A DNA stretch of 64,000 bases from Aurifilum marmelostoma (taxonomy: Eukaryota; Ascomycota; Sordariomycetes; Diaporthales; Cryphonectriaceae). Below, piece by piece: positions 36,019 through 47,500 of the stretch. The stretch spans positions 2,604,001-2,668,000 of the forward strand of contig JAMXSV010000008.1 of assembly GCA_027559495.1 (NCBI GenBank). The letters are read 5' to 3'. Positions within the stretch are counted from its first letter, which is position 1. Every line of letters starts with the position of its first letter. The translations under genes were made by a program, and so were the position numbers. The notes beneath the pieces were generated by a model, which did not search any database, was not told where the DNA came from, and worked only from the letters and a program-made list of their open reading frames with translations.

Positions 36019-37739
36019 CTACGAGTCGTCAGACTCGTCGTGCTCGTCACTCGATCCAATCTCTGATGAACGTCTGCGCTTCAATCCCGTGAGCTTTGGG
36101 AGAGCAGCCGCCACTGGCTGGGTACTCTATACACTACCAGACACCACGCCCGCCATGAGATCCTCATCTTCGATCTGCGTGTCGAAGGCCGAGGGGGGCC
36201 CCTGGTTGGCACCTTCCTTCTCCCGTTTCTGCTCTCGGATCACGTGCTTGATCCAGTGAGGATCGGTGCTCAGACGGGCGTTCGTGGTCGCGTAGATGTC
36301 CCCCAGCTCCTTCATCCTGTGCATGGCCGACGCCAACTCGCGCTGATACTCGGTTTCGGAGAGCTCTTCGGTCTCCGGCAGGAATTTCAGGTAGGGTGGC
36401 TTGCCGTCAGGTTTCTCGATGACGCCCTTGAGCATGCCACGCTGGATCATGCTTTGTATTAGGGACTCGACGTCCTCAACGTTTGGCAGAGGCTCACCAG
36501 TCTCGGCGCTGGAGGTCTCCTCATGGATGTCTGCGAGCGAAATCTTGGAGTAGACATCGCGTAGATCCATGATCTGCCATTTCTGGTGCGCCGCGAGGAT
36601 CTCCTGCATGAGGCCGGCATTTCGGTCCTTTCGCCAGACCTGGGCGTTCTGCTCAACCACATCCTTGAGCTCCACAGGAGTCATCTCCTCAAAGCAGGTT
36701 GCGACTGCTATGTAGGGCTGGCTTAGAGTCTCGTACGCTTTCTTCGCGTTGGCGCTGGTCTGGGGGGTATCTCGGGCACAGCGCCGTATGCGAGGAGGTT
36801 GGTCAGTAGCCATTTATCGAAAGCGTCCGTCATGATCTTGCTGATACCGCTATCACGTGTAGGGTGTGTGATGACCCGCTCGAAGGCCTCACGTGCGCTC
36901 GCCCAGTATCCCCTGGCGCAGTACAACAGACCGGACACAAATTCGTACTCAAGAACACGCTCGACGTCTAGCTTCAGGGTGAGCCCGGTCTCTTCCGTGA
37001 TGTACTCTGTCGGTGGCAGTGTCATGTCGCAGAGAGGTTTGTTGGGCCTGGCGGCATTCTGGTCCTTGGCCATGCCAGGAAAGTAGACGACCGGTCTGTC
37101 GGTGATGTAGTAGGCAGCGTCAGGGTTATCGGTCTCGAAGGCGAGATTGACAAGGGTGACATGGTGGGAGGTGAGCATAGAGTTGGCGGGGTCGATCTTC
37201 AGGATGGCTCGGGCGAGCAGCAGGCATTTAAGGTCGTGCTATGAGAGGACGATGGGAGTTGTCAGGCGGCAGCAGCACATTGTAGGAAACAGTGGGATGC
37301 GGATGCGTACCGGAAGCGGGAAATTCTCGGAGCTGATGCGGGTCAGCCAATTTGAGAACATGCTACCAATGTAGCGTATCTGTCTAGGGTCGAATCCCAG
37401 GAAGAAGTCGATCAGAGCCTGAGCTCTCTGCTCGACTGGGAAGCCGTCATAGTCGCCCAGGGCATCGAGGACAGCAAGGTAGGAGATGGAATGCACAGCG
37501 GGATCGAGGAGCTGCCAGGGTGGGGTTAGAGTCACACGTGAGAACATGATGGGGTCTGTGGAGGGGCTGCGCACTTTGAGTAGTCTTATAGCCTCATCAC
37601 CTTGGACTGCACTCTTCTTGGAGGAGAACAGTTGTTCGACTTTCTTGATGTGGAGGCTGATAGCATGGTCGTAGAACTCGTCACTTGAGATGGGCGTCTC
37701 ATGGGGGAACACCAAGAGAATAGAGGCTGCGTCGCCCAT
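36019..37739 (-). CDS. csn3: COP9 signalosome subunit 3 (PCI domain), one-base frameshift in assembly
   Basis: This is CSN subunit 3, part of the complex that removes NEDD8 from cullins and, in fungi, governs development and light responses. Exon 1 is 37311-37739 (start MGDAASILLVFPHE, ATG context ACCATGG) and exon 2 runs down from 37238. The N-terminal helices carry DFFLGFDPRQIRYIGSMFSN. The middle part has WLLTNLLAYGAVPEI, then, in another frame, TSANAKKAYETLSQPYIAVA, followed by the PCI winged-helix MDLRDVYSKISLADI and VESLIQSMIQRGMLKGVI. The frame breaks at a six-G run on + (36762-36767). One extra base restores a continuous protein of about 524 residues. The frame then meets TAG at 36127-36129. 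A 75-bp phase-preserving candidate intron (36063-36137, GTAGTG...TCAG, branch CTCAC) would skip it and end the protein at 36019 with an acidic tail, SSDEHDESDDS. Identity is firm; the exact 3' end is not. Confidence 0.85.
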
Positions 37740-38952
37740 GGTCTCAGATGGATCGAGGTGCGGGCGAGTACTGGAAACTGAGGTCACAGGCTGCACGAAG
37801 GTGCCTGTATTGGAATCTAACAGGAGGCAAAACTTTGGTGAAGAGGATGGTGTCGTGTCAGATCAGCATGCTGGAGTCTGATGCTGATTGCACAAATTGC
37901 AGAGAGACAGAAACCGCAGAAGAAAGAAGCTGCAAGCCAACAGCCCTGGAGGACAAGGAGGAGGAGAAGGAGAAGGAGGGGCAGAGTGGTTTGGCTTGTG
38001 GAGGTGACGTTATTTGGTGTTGGTGTTGCTGGTGTTGTTGCTGGCTGGTACTATCATAGCTTACCCCGGACGGCTGGAGGGGGCACCTTGGCCCCATTTC
38101 ACCCCACCAGGCAGAAGTGCTGGCAGGGGTCAGCCCCTCACTAGCCGCTGGAGTACATACTGGATTATTCATCAAAGCAAGTACTGCTTGTATCTATGGA
38201 AAAGCCCATCGCCGCCACATCTTTTTGATTGCTATTGTGTGGGTATTTTGAATATAAAGTTTATATTTTTTAAGGCAGAATTTGTCTAATGTGTGACAGG
38301 GAATGTACCTGAATCTGATCCAAGCAGATGCTTTTGCATTGCAACAAGTCTTTTTTTCTTTTCTTCTTCTCCCTTCCTTTCGACTGCTTTGATTCCCTCC
38401 CTTCTTCACATGGCAAACTCACCTCGAAATAATAGATAAAGACAGTCCTTTCACGCCTCTCGCTTTCTTTGTGTAGAACAAAGAAGGAGAGGAGGAAAGG
38501 AAAAAAAAAGGTTGAGATCCTCCCACATACAACACGCTCCTTCCAACGCTGAATGAGGCTCATCCGAAGAACAGCCGCAAGACGCTAACCCTTCTTAGGC
38601 GTTGAACTACACAGTGCGTTTGGTGAATTTTATTCGAGTCAATCAGTACTCATCATGTAGTATGCCTTGCGATCCCGCCCATCTTGGAATAATAAAGCCT
38701 TCAGAGGGATTCCTTGATGGCCAAAATCAACAGTCACTTATAGCACGCACGTTTTTCTGAAGATAAGGATTCTTGAACTTGTAAGGAATTACGGACCAGG
38801 ACTGGCTGGGAGCAAGAAGGGGGGGGGGGGAATAAAAAAATAATCAGGCGTATGTACCTTGGGTTTCATGAACAGGAAGCTGATTTGTTACCAATCTAGT
38901 CAAATTACAACTCATCTCACCGAGAACACTACCACGCCATCATTGAGCAGCC
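37740..38952. promoter_or_regulatory. Divergent intergenic region between csn3 and dihydroorotase
   Basis: This 1.2-kb region separates two divergent starts. It holds GA-rich and T-rich segments and a G11-type run at about 38819-38830. No open frame with a recognisable product and no clear factor site was found. Confidence 0.45.
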
Positions 38953-40414
38953 ATGCCTCTCCCGACCAAGTTTGAGCTGCCAGCGGCGGCAGACTTCCAT
39001 GTCCACCTCCGAGACGGCGCCATGTCCGCAGCTGTTGTGCCTACGATCCGGCAGGGCGGCGTAGAGTAGGTCCAAAACCCTCTTTTCTGGCCCTCCTTCT
39101 CTCGACGTGAAAAGGAGACAAGAAGAATCCCCCATCTGAATGAGTCTCACACACCTTTTTTCCAGCGTGGCATACGTGATGCCCAACCTCGTACCCCCCG
39201 TGACAACCGTCGCCCAGGCCCTCGCCTACAAGGACCGCCTGCAAGCCCTCGACCCCACCGTCACCTACCTCATGACCCTCTACCTGCACCCGACCATCAC
39301 CCCCGAGGTCGTGCGCGAGGCCAAGAAGGCCGGGCTCGCAGGCATCAAGTCCTACCCGCAGGGTCTCACCACCAACTCCGAGTCGGGCGTCACAGACTAC
39401 GAGGCCTTCTACCCGGTCTTCGCCGCCATGGAGGAGGAGGGCCTGGTGCTCAACATCCACGGCGAGTGCGCGAGCGACCACGCCAAGAACATCACCATCA
39501 TGAACGCCGAGGCGAGCTTCCTGCCTACACTCAAGGCCATCCACTCCCGGTTCCCCAGGCTGAGGATCGTGCTGGAGCACTGTACCACGGCGGATGCGGT
39601 GCGTGCGGTGGAGGCGTGCGGGGAGACGGTCGTGGGGACTATTACTGCTCACCATCTGTGAGTCTGCCATCTCTCTCTATCTCTCTTATTTTACGTTTCG
39701 TGAAGACTTTGGTGTGCGAAGAGAAGGGCTACACGGTATGCTGACGACGATCTACAGGTTCTTGATCGTGGACGACTGGGCAGGCGACGTGGTAAGTTTA
39801 CAGCCTTGCATGACATTACTCGACCCTCCTCAAGCATAAGCACTTGCTACACAACAAAACCATGGCTATGTTCATCCTGAGATACTAACCATCTCCCCCT
39901 CTCACACTGATAGTTTCACTACTGCAAGCCCGTGGCCAAGGTACGACCTCCCCGCCCTTCAGGATCTCTAACCCTTCCTTCTCTATCCCTAATACTCACA
40001 TGAACCAATAATAAGATGCCCAACGACCGCCTCGCCCTCCTAAGAGCCCTAGTTACCAGCAAAGGCAAGTTCTTCCTAGGCACCGACAGCGCCCCGCACG
40101 ACATCACCGCCAAAAAGGGCAAGGGCAACACCGCAGCCGGGGTCTTTACCCAGCCCTACGCGGTCCCCTACGTGCTCACCGCCCTGGAGGAGGCGATCGC
40201 GCGGGGCGACGTCGAGGAGGGCCAGGTCACGCAGGAGCTGCTGGAAGGGTTCCTGGGCGGCTGGGGGAGGAAGTTTTACGGCGTCGGGGCTGCTACGGCG
40301 AGGATCCTGGTGGAGAAGAAGGGTGAGGTGGTTGTGGATAGTGTCAAGGGGGATGGGCTCGAGGTTGTTCCTTTTAGGAAGGGCAAGGGCACTTGGAGCG
40401 TTAGTTGGCTTTGA
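38953..40414 (+). CDS. URA4: Dihydroorotase (pyrimidine biosynthesis)
   Basis: The exons are 38953-39065, 39166-39657, 39758-39791, 39914-39940 and 40016-40414, giving 354 residues with all phases closing. It catalyses cyclisation of N-carbamoyl-aspartate to dihydroorotate, the third step of de novo UMP synthesis. The binuclear zinc site of the homodimeric class is visible: HxH at His16/His18 (DFHVHLRDG), the lysine normally carboxylated near 99 (GIKSYPQG), His near 136 (NIHGE), His near 175 (LEHCTT), and the catalytic Asp near 245 (GTDSAPH). NVHGECxxx-type and FHYCKPVAK segments are as in yeast Ura4. Length matches the family (about 350-365). Two micro-exons of 34 and 27 bases encode LFLIVDDWAGDV and FHYCKPVAK. 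The last intron ends in AAG. The start is the first ATG and puts HxH at the expected position. Confidence 0.97.
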
Positions 40415-41220
40415 AGAAGAGGAAGAGGGAGAAACTCAATACTTTGGTGGTGGGACCTATAGCTGTCTGTCCTTGTGTGGCGCGGAATGCCACCTTGGCT
40501 GCGCATAAGCTAGAATACAATACACAAACCACCAGACAGACCATATGTGTGTCTCTGATAGCTCCCTCCATATGTCCATATCCCTTTTTGATAGCTGCTC
40601 CCACCCCCTGGAAGGGTCTCGACGTATGTCAATGCACCTATTGACAGGCCATGTTGCCCTGATCCTATATTACACGCCGCAATAATGTACCTCAATATCA
40701 TGCCAGGCATGATGCAATCTCATCGTGTAAAGCATATGTGCGCACTCCAGCCTCCAAATTTTTCAAGTGCAGAAACAAACAAAATTGAGATTCTCCAGTT
40801 TCCTCCCCTCCATGGCTCATTCCTCTCACTTCCTCTCCACTCACAAGTCTTTCCTTTCTCGTTCTTTTTTTCTTCTTGTGTGATACCCTTCCTTCTCCGG
40901 TGCTTTCCTCCATCTCCCTTCTCTCAGGGTCAAGCAAGAAGTCATCGCGAATGTAACCTGGATTTTTGATAAAGTAAATCAGAAAAAGCAACCCTGAGAA
41001 CCCAAGTCTAGCTCGTTGCGATCGGTAGATAGTTCGTGATCTAGACGGAGATTCATTGGTTTGTAGAGAGAAAACCAAAAGAGGCCACCCGGGAAGGTGG
41101 GGGGCCTGTCCGTCGTCGTTCAGATATCGTTCTCGTGAGATCAGCATTGGAAAAGGAGGATACGAGGGCGTGAACGTCAGAGATGCATGGAACCCGCCGA
41201 TAGAAGCTGGCTGCACATGC
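40415..41220. other. Convergent 3' region between dihydroorotase and CCCH gene
   Basis: No supported gene. It holds a C/T-rich block at 40796-40925 and the 3' UTRs of both flanking genes. Confidence 0.5.
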
Positions 41221-42584
41221 TCACTCAGCCGAGGAGGCGGCCTCATCGTCGATATCGTTGTCCTCATCAGTGGTGGTGTATTCAGACTTGGACTTGGCCG
41301 GCCTGACCTTGTGGTTCTTGGGATTGGCGCCGTAGTCCTCGAGGGCCTCGTAGAGGTTCAGGGGAACACCGCCCTTGGAGCAGTCGCGGGAGTCGGACTC
41401 CTCGGAGGGAGTGGTCTTCGTGGAACCCTTGCCAGCCTTGGTCTGGTGATGCTTGACAGGAGGCGCAATAGGGCCAAAGGTCGGCTGAGAGAAACGAGCT
41501 ACGAGACATCAGTCAATATTGGTCTGATAGAAAAGGGGAGGAGTGGGCGCAAATATATGGAGACTGTCGCGAAAACGACTTACCAATAGGACGGCCACCC
41601 TGATCGCCCTGATCACCCTGGTTGTTGCCACGACCACGGCTATAAGGGCCTCCAACACGACCACCAGAGGTGATGCTGGAGCCAGAACCGGATCCCGAGA
41701 CAGCGCCAGAGACAGAGCCAGTAGTACCACCACCGCCACCAGCAGCAGCAGTAGAGGCCTCGACAGCGGGAGCCGCCTCGATGCGGCGCCAGGAGGGAGC
41801 AGAGATGCCGCCTCCGCCGCCACCATAGCGAGAGGAGCCCTGAGCACCATCATTGAAGCGAGAGCCGACAGCCCCGCCATAGCCACAGCCAGCATTGACA
41901 GGGCGCTCCTCGCCGCCCTGCTGGATCTGTTGCTGCTCGGCGCAGTGCTTCTTCCACCAGGCCGGGTAGCCGTGGAACAGGCCCAGGCTCTGCTGCGTCT
42001 CCTTGTCCTGCGGCATCTCGTGCTTGAACTTGCAGCCCTGCTGGGTGAAGGCGCAGGTGCCGTCGTGGATCCACTTGTCGCAGTAGATCTTCTCCCGCCG
42101 GAGGCCATTGGGGGCTCGGTTGCCAGGGCCATTGGGACGGGCGAGAACGACAGGACCGCTGGAGGCGGGAGCCACAGCCATGACGGGTGGGGTGCTGGCG
42201 ACGATGGAGTCGATGCGAGACTGTTGGGTGATCAGACACATGTTAGTGTAGCTATCCTCCCAGGCCTGGCTCCTTTCTTTCGCATTCCGCACGGTATGGC
42301 TGTTGGGAGGGCGGGGGGAGAGTAAACGGCAGGAGTGATCTTGGTGGGCCGTCCGGGAAGCTGCGGGGGTAGGATACCTGGATAACATCGTTTGAGGTAT
42401 TGTCCAAAGGGCTGGCAGGAGGCTGCGAGAGGAACAAGAAGAGTCAGTACATGCTCGGTTTGGGAAAAGGGGAAGAAGCAACGGCGTTGAACGCCTCTGG
42501 AAACAGAAACTGTGACAACAAACATCACGATCACCTCGCTCTGAGTACTGTTGTTCTGAGGAGCCCGCAAAGAGTCTTGAAAAC

Positions 42585-42615
<31 letters not shown>

Positions 42616-43483
42616 GAAAAAACACTAGCAAACAGTAGATAACACTCACCGTCACCACAGAGACAGGAACCAGCTGGCTATCAGCAGGCTGGCCGTCGGA
42701 GCCACGCATGCGCGGGAGCGGGAGCACGATCATGCCCTCATCCGTGGTGACACGGGCGGGGATGTTCTTGAGGGAGAAAGGAAGGCTATCGACGGGAACG
42801 AGACGCGTGAATTGGCCGTCGCCGCGGTCGTAGCAATAAGACATGGCCTGGTCCATGTCACCATCGGTGACGATGATGCCGTGGGGAGGAAACATGTTGG
42901 TGGCGGCGTCGGTGAAGGTCGTTTGACTGTTGCAGGGCGCGATCGCGGCGTCAATGTTGTTGTCGTCAATAACGCGAAGGGCCGAAGGAGCAGGAGTCCG
43001 AAAGCGCGAAGGGGTTTGGGCTGTGATAGGGACGTAGCTGCCGTTACCAGCGAGGAGGGAACTGCCGTTGCTAATATGAAGCGACGACGAGCCAGACGCG
43101 GTTGACGAGGATACCTGGCTGTCCAAGCTCGCGGTGGAAGCTCGCCAGTTGTTTGTAGGCAGGTTGCGCGGAACCGAAGAGAAGGATGAGGGGGGGCACT
43201 GGTAGGTGGGAGAAAAGGCGAGAGGCGCAGAAGACCGTCCAACGGCTGTCCTGCTGTTAAGTAGTCCACCACTTGGCGTGGTAGTGGTGTTGGTATTGGC
43301 GGTGGTGGCGTGGTTGGTGATTAAAGAGTGAGGGTGACTGGCATCATGGTCCCCGTCGACCAGGGTTCTCATGTGCCCAGTGCTGTGCTGGACGGGAATC
43401 TGCATGTCACGACTGAACGTGTTGCTCGTGGGTCTAGACTGGGCACTCAAGGGCCTAAAAGGATGATTGTACTGGTGGTTCAT
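41221..43483 (-). CDS. CCCH-type zinc-finger protein
   Basis: The exons are 42650-43483, 42378-42422, 41584-42220 and 41221-41498, about 597 residues with phases closing. A single CCCH finger, CX8CX6CX3H (Cys340, Cys349, Cys356, His360: CDKWIHDGTC then CKFKH), suggests RNA binding. Before it lies a conserved segment with YCYDRGDGQFTRLVPVDSLP and GMIVLPLPRMRG, which I recall from other fungal CCCH proteins. It is preceded by about 200 residues rich in Ser, Thr and Asn. After the finger come GLFHGYPAWWKKHC, a Gly-rich and RG-containing stretch (YSRGRGNN), and an acidic C-terminus. Exon 2 is only 45 bases, and the intron upstream of it contains an A19 run. The start is not certain: the frame is open further up to an acceptor-like CACAG at 43599-43601 without another ATG, so that segment is probably leader. 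Function beyond RNA binding is unknown. Confidence 0.85.
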
Positions 43484-44519
43484 CACGGCGCTGGTGAGAG
43501 CAGTTCCTTTGGCGTTTGCACCAGCTTTCTTTTGGGGCCAGCGGGGGAAGATATTGTCACCAGGTGATGGCGCGTCGACAAAGCTGGTGATGTCACCCCT
43601 GTGCACACAACAGAGGATGGGTGAGATGGGTAGACGTGAGAAAGAGGTGACAAGATGAGTGAGGGTCCAGTGTTGCTGTTACCAGCAAGAGGTTTCAAGG
43701 TCATATATGTGTCAATGTCGATCTGATGAAGGGCTTCAGAAAGTGGCAGGTTGTCAAAGGAGACGAGTTCGAGAAAAAGAGGCAGGTCTCTAAGCACTGA
43801 CTTTATATGCAGGTGAGAGGAGGCCTGTGGTCACTACATGAATGCAAGAACAGGGGACAAAGACCAGGAGAGAACACCACCAAGGCCAGTGGAGCAGGAT
43901 GGGAAAAATAAGCCTGGGAGAGGCGAGACCCCAGACACTGGTACCGAGAGCTCCCAGGAAGGAGTGGTTCAAGTCCATTTCAAACCGCTGCGTTGATGTG
44001 TTGTCAAGCCGCTTGCATAGGAGAGCAAACGGCGATATCAAAGGGCCTGGCTCTGGCGTGGTAAGCAGCAGACGGCTGCCCGCAGAGTCCGTTTGTACCT
44101 CCCACGTGATTGCTTCAGCTCCCCGCCCGATGCAACGAGAGCCCGACTTACCGTTTCATTGCATTGGAAAAAAAAAAAAAATGGTTTTTATGACTCAGAT
44201 TTTTATTTCATTTGTCTATCTTGTCCTAGGCCAATCAGCTTGCAATCGACAAAAAAAAAAAAAAAAAGGGCCCTGTCGGTTAGGCCCAGGAGGTTTTGTT
44301 TCCTATGCCCCAGAAGCCCTCCGTACTTGCCAGCAACATACAAGCCTGCAGTCAGGTAGGGTTGTAGAGCAATGAGACTCACGGGGGGTTGTCCCAGTTC
44401 GTCCTTGTAAGCTGTCGCCCATTTTTGTCAGAGCCTGAGCCTGCCAGTCCGGATCCATACTCAGAATCCGATCCGGTGCTCGATCCAGAGCTCGAGTGCC
44501 CTTTACCAGGAGCTCACAG
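43484..44519. other. Spacer between CCCH gene start and remodeler stop
   Basis: It contains the CCCH leader and promoter and the remodeler 3' UTR. Two A runs of about 14 and 17 bases lie at 44167-44180 and 44252-44268. I see no gene here. Confidence 0.5.
43801..43809 (-). promoter_or_regulatory. Candidate TATA box of the CCCH gene
   Basis: CATATAAAG on the minus strand about 320 bp before the chosen ATG. A leader intron (donor GTAACA near 43683, acceptor CACAG at 43599) could lie between the two. Confidence 0.4.
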
Positions 44520-47500
44520 TCAAGGCTGGGGAGGCTGAGCTTGTGGCTGGGGGACAGGATGCTGGAATTGTGGCTGAGGGGGTTGTTGCCAAGCTTGTGG
44601 TTGTTGAGGTACCGGCTGAGACCGTCCGAAAGAAGTTGATTCTAAGACTTGATTGTTCTTTCTCTTTGATCTTAGAAGTTGCTGCAGGCGCTGGCGGTTA
44701 TAATGAGTCGCTGCGGGGTTTCCTCCTGAGAGCTTCTTCACTTCGTCAAGGGCGAGACGTATCTTGCCCTCGGTAGCCACGCAGGGGCAATTGGTGACTT
44801 CCGGATGGAAAAGGAAGCATATTGGACATGGACGTATTTGGGACGAACAACTCTCAGTGGCTGCATGGTAGACATCGCATTTTGGACACTTGGGAGGGGG
44901 TCCCACTATGCCCGTACTTTGCAGGGTTGTGACATTGGTGGCATTCGGGAGTGGACTTGGAGGGACTAGATGGGCGTGTCAGCACCTGCGATATCGAAGC
45001 CGTGAGGATGGACGTACATCGAATGGGCCCCCCCACCGGGAACTGCCTACCAGGGCCAAGGGTAGCACTGGGAGGAGCACTAGGAGACGGGCCCATGAAA
45101 GGCGGCATTAGGCCGTCCTTGAAGGGTTGCCCGTGCTGTCCGGTGACCTGGGCTCGTCCTGCAGCTGGTCCAGACATGGTATAGGAAGCCCGGTTGGCCA
45201 CTTGCCAGGGTTTGAATGTACCTGGAACAGATTGGTGCTGCTGCTGGGGCTGTTGCAGGTACTGCCCTGTGCTTCCGCGGTAGGCGATTGCAGGAACGGC
45301 GTTTGAGGGGACAGAGGAGGAGATTGCGCCGTTGACAGGCTGGAGGCCGGGGTATGACTGTTCTGCTCCACCGCGTGGGCCGGAAGTAGGCATGTTGGCG
45401 TCTCGGACGGTGTTGATGCCTTGATCCTGCGGTTCGACTGGGATTGGGGGGTACTTGGTTTGGCGGCCGCGCCTTGGTTTCTCTTGCGCGGTGTGCGGGT
45501 TGGAGTTGGCTGGGGTGGGTTCTTGTTAACTGCGTTGGTAGTTCTGCGAGAGACGGACTTTGGTTTCTGAGCTTTAGAGACTGCTCGTGGCGTACCTTTG
45601 ATTGTCTGCTTTCTTGGTGAGTTCCCGGCGGTGTCAGTGGCATTACCTTCATCCGAATCGTCCGAGGATTCGCTGCTAATGAAATCTTCATCGAGATCGG
45701 AGCCTTCCCGGTTCTCTACCGGGTCGTCAAGATCAGGTATGGCGGTGCCACTGTACCTGACAGCCTGGCCGGGAGATCAGCTGGGATACACACAGCAAGA
45801 TAGCAAGCCGAAGATTGTGGAACATACCTGGCGTCGCCTGCCACCACGACCGAGCACCTCCTTGTTCAGCTCAGCAAGGCGCCTGGCCTCCTCCTCGCGT
45901 TCCTTGAGGATCTTGTCCCAGACGCTGACGTCCAGCTGAGGTGCCTCCTCAGCCTCGATGTCGTCAGCGAGACCACCAGACTTGTTCTCCCAAACCTTTG
46001 CATACGCGAACTGCTTCTCCTCGGATCCGTCTTGGTCATCGCCCGAGGTCTTGTTGTCCTCGATCTGAGACCTGTCAAGCAACTTGTCAATGGCTTCGGA
46101 ATCATATTTGATGATCTCCTTGTCGTTGCCGCTGAACAGAGCCTCGGCACCATGCTTCAAGATGGTTTCCAGATCATCGACCGGCTGGTCCTCCTCTCTA
46201 TCCATGGTCTCGATCAGCGCGTGATCTAGTGCCATCTTCTTGCGGCCGATCTGCATGATCTTCTCTTCGACGCTGCTCTTGGTCATCAGCTGGAAGCAGA
46301 GCACCTTGTTCTTCTGCCCGATCCTGTGGGCCCGGGATAAGGCCTGAAGGTCCTGGTGCGGATTGAAATCAGGATCGAGGATGATGACAGTGTCGGCAGT
46401 CGCCAGATTGATACCCACGCCGCCAGCACGGGTCGATAGGAGGAATGCGAAATCCTCGGAGCCGGGCTCGTTGAAAGCATCAATTCGCTTCTGTTTCTCA
46501 AGACTCGACATGCTCCCGTCAAGACGTTGGTACTTGAAACTCATACCGGTCAGGAAGTCCTCAACGATGTCCAACATGCCAAGGAACTGGCTGAACAACA
46601 GAACGCGGTGGCCCTGTGCCTGGAGCTTGGGCAGCATCTGCTCCAGAAGGACGAGCTTCGAGGAGGCCGAGACGAGGTTCTTATGCATCGTCTCAGCATC
46701 GACATTCTTGTCCTCGACGGCACTGCTGTAGAGGAACGGATGGCCTAGACACTTCCTCAGCTGTATCAGAATGTTGTTGAGGCTGCCGCGCTCTGATGAC
46801 TTGAGTTTGCTGTTGGCAAAGATGGCTTTGATCAACTCAGGGTTTTTCTGCATGATCGACTTGGAGAGCTTCTCCTGCACGATCGACATGGACACGGGCA
46901 AGATGATCTGTGCCATCGGAGGCAGGAACTTGAGGGTCTTTGCCTTGGTCCGTCGCAGGAAGAAGGGCTGGATCAACGCGTGTAGCTCGCGAATCTTTTC
47001 TGCCGTGACCTCTTCATATTGCTCGTCGAGCTTGGCGGCATTCTTGGTCGGATCGATGAACTGCAACAGGTTGAAGAGCTCCCGCTTGTTGTTTTGAAGG
47101 GGGGTTCCGGTGAGAAGGAGGCGCCAGGGTATCCTCATCGCGCGGAGTGCCCCGTACAACAAATTCTCGTCATTTTTGAGGCGTTGGCCCTCGTCCACGA
47201 TGAGTCCGACCCACTGTATACTCTTGAAGAGCTGCCTGGTCTCTGGATCCTGGGCGGAGTCGTAGGACATGATCACCACGTGAGCCTTCATTTCCTTCGA
47301 GCCGTTGGGGAAGAGCTCGAACTTGTACGCAAGCCTCTGGGGCTCCTTGCCGCCGTGATAAGTAACAACTCGAAGATCTGGAGCCCACTGCTTGATCTCT
47401 CGGCGCCAGTTGGGACAGGTCGAGTTGGGCACGACGACAAGAAAGGGCCAGCAGCGAGGACCCTGCAAGGCAAGCGCAGAGATCAAGCTGATGACCTGGA

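Noticed and set aside
42730..43272. 180-codon frame overlapping the CCCH gene
   Set aside because: Shadow frame of the real CCCH exon, whose conserved motifs lie in the other frame.
43483..43797. Minus-strand frame upstream of the CCCH gene as a first coding exon
   Set aside because: The best donor (GTAACA) has phase 1, but the downstream frame needs phase 2, and the frame starts without a suitable ATG. It is more likely leader.
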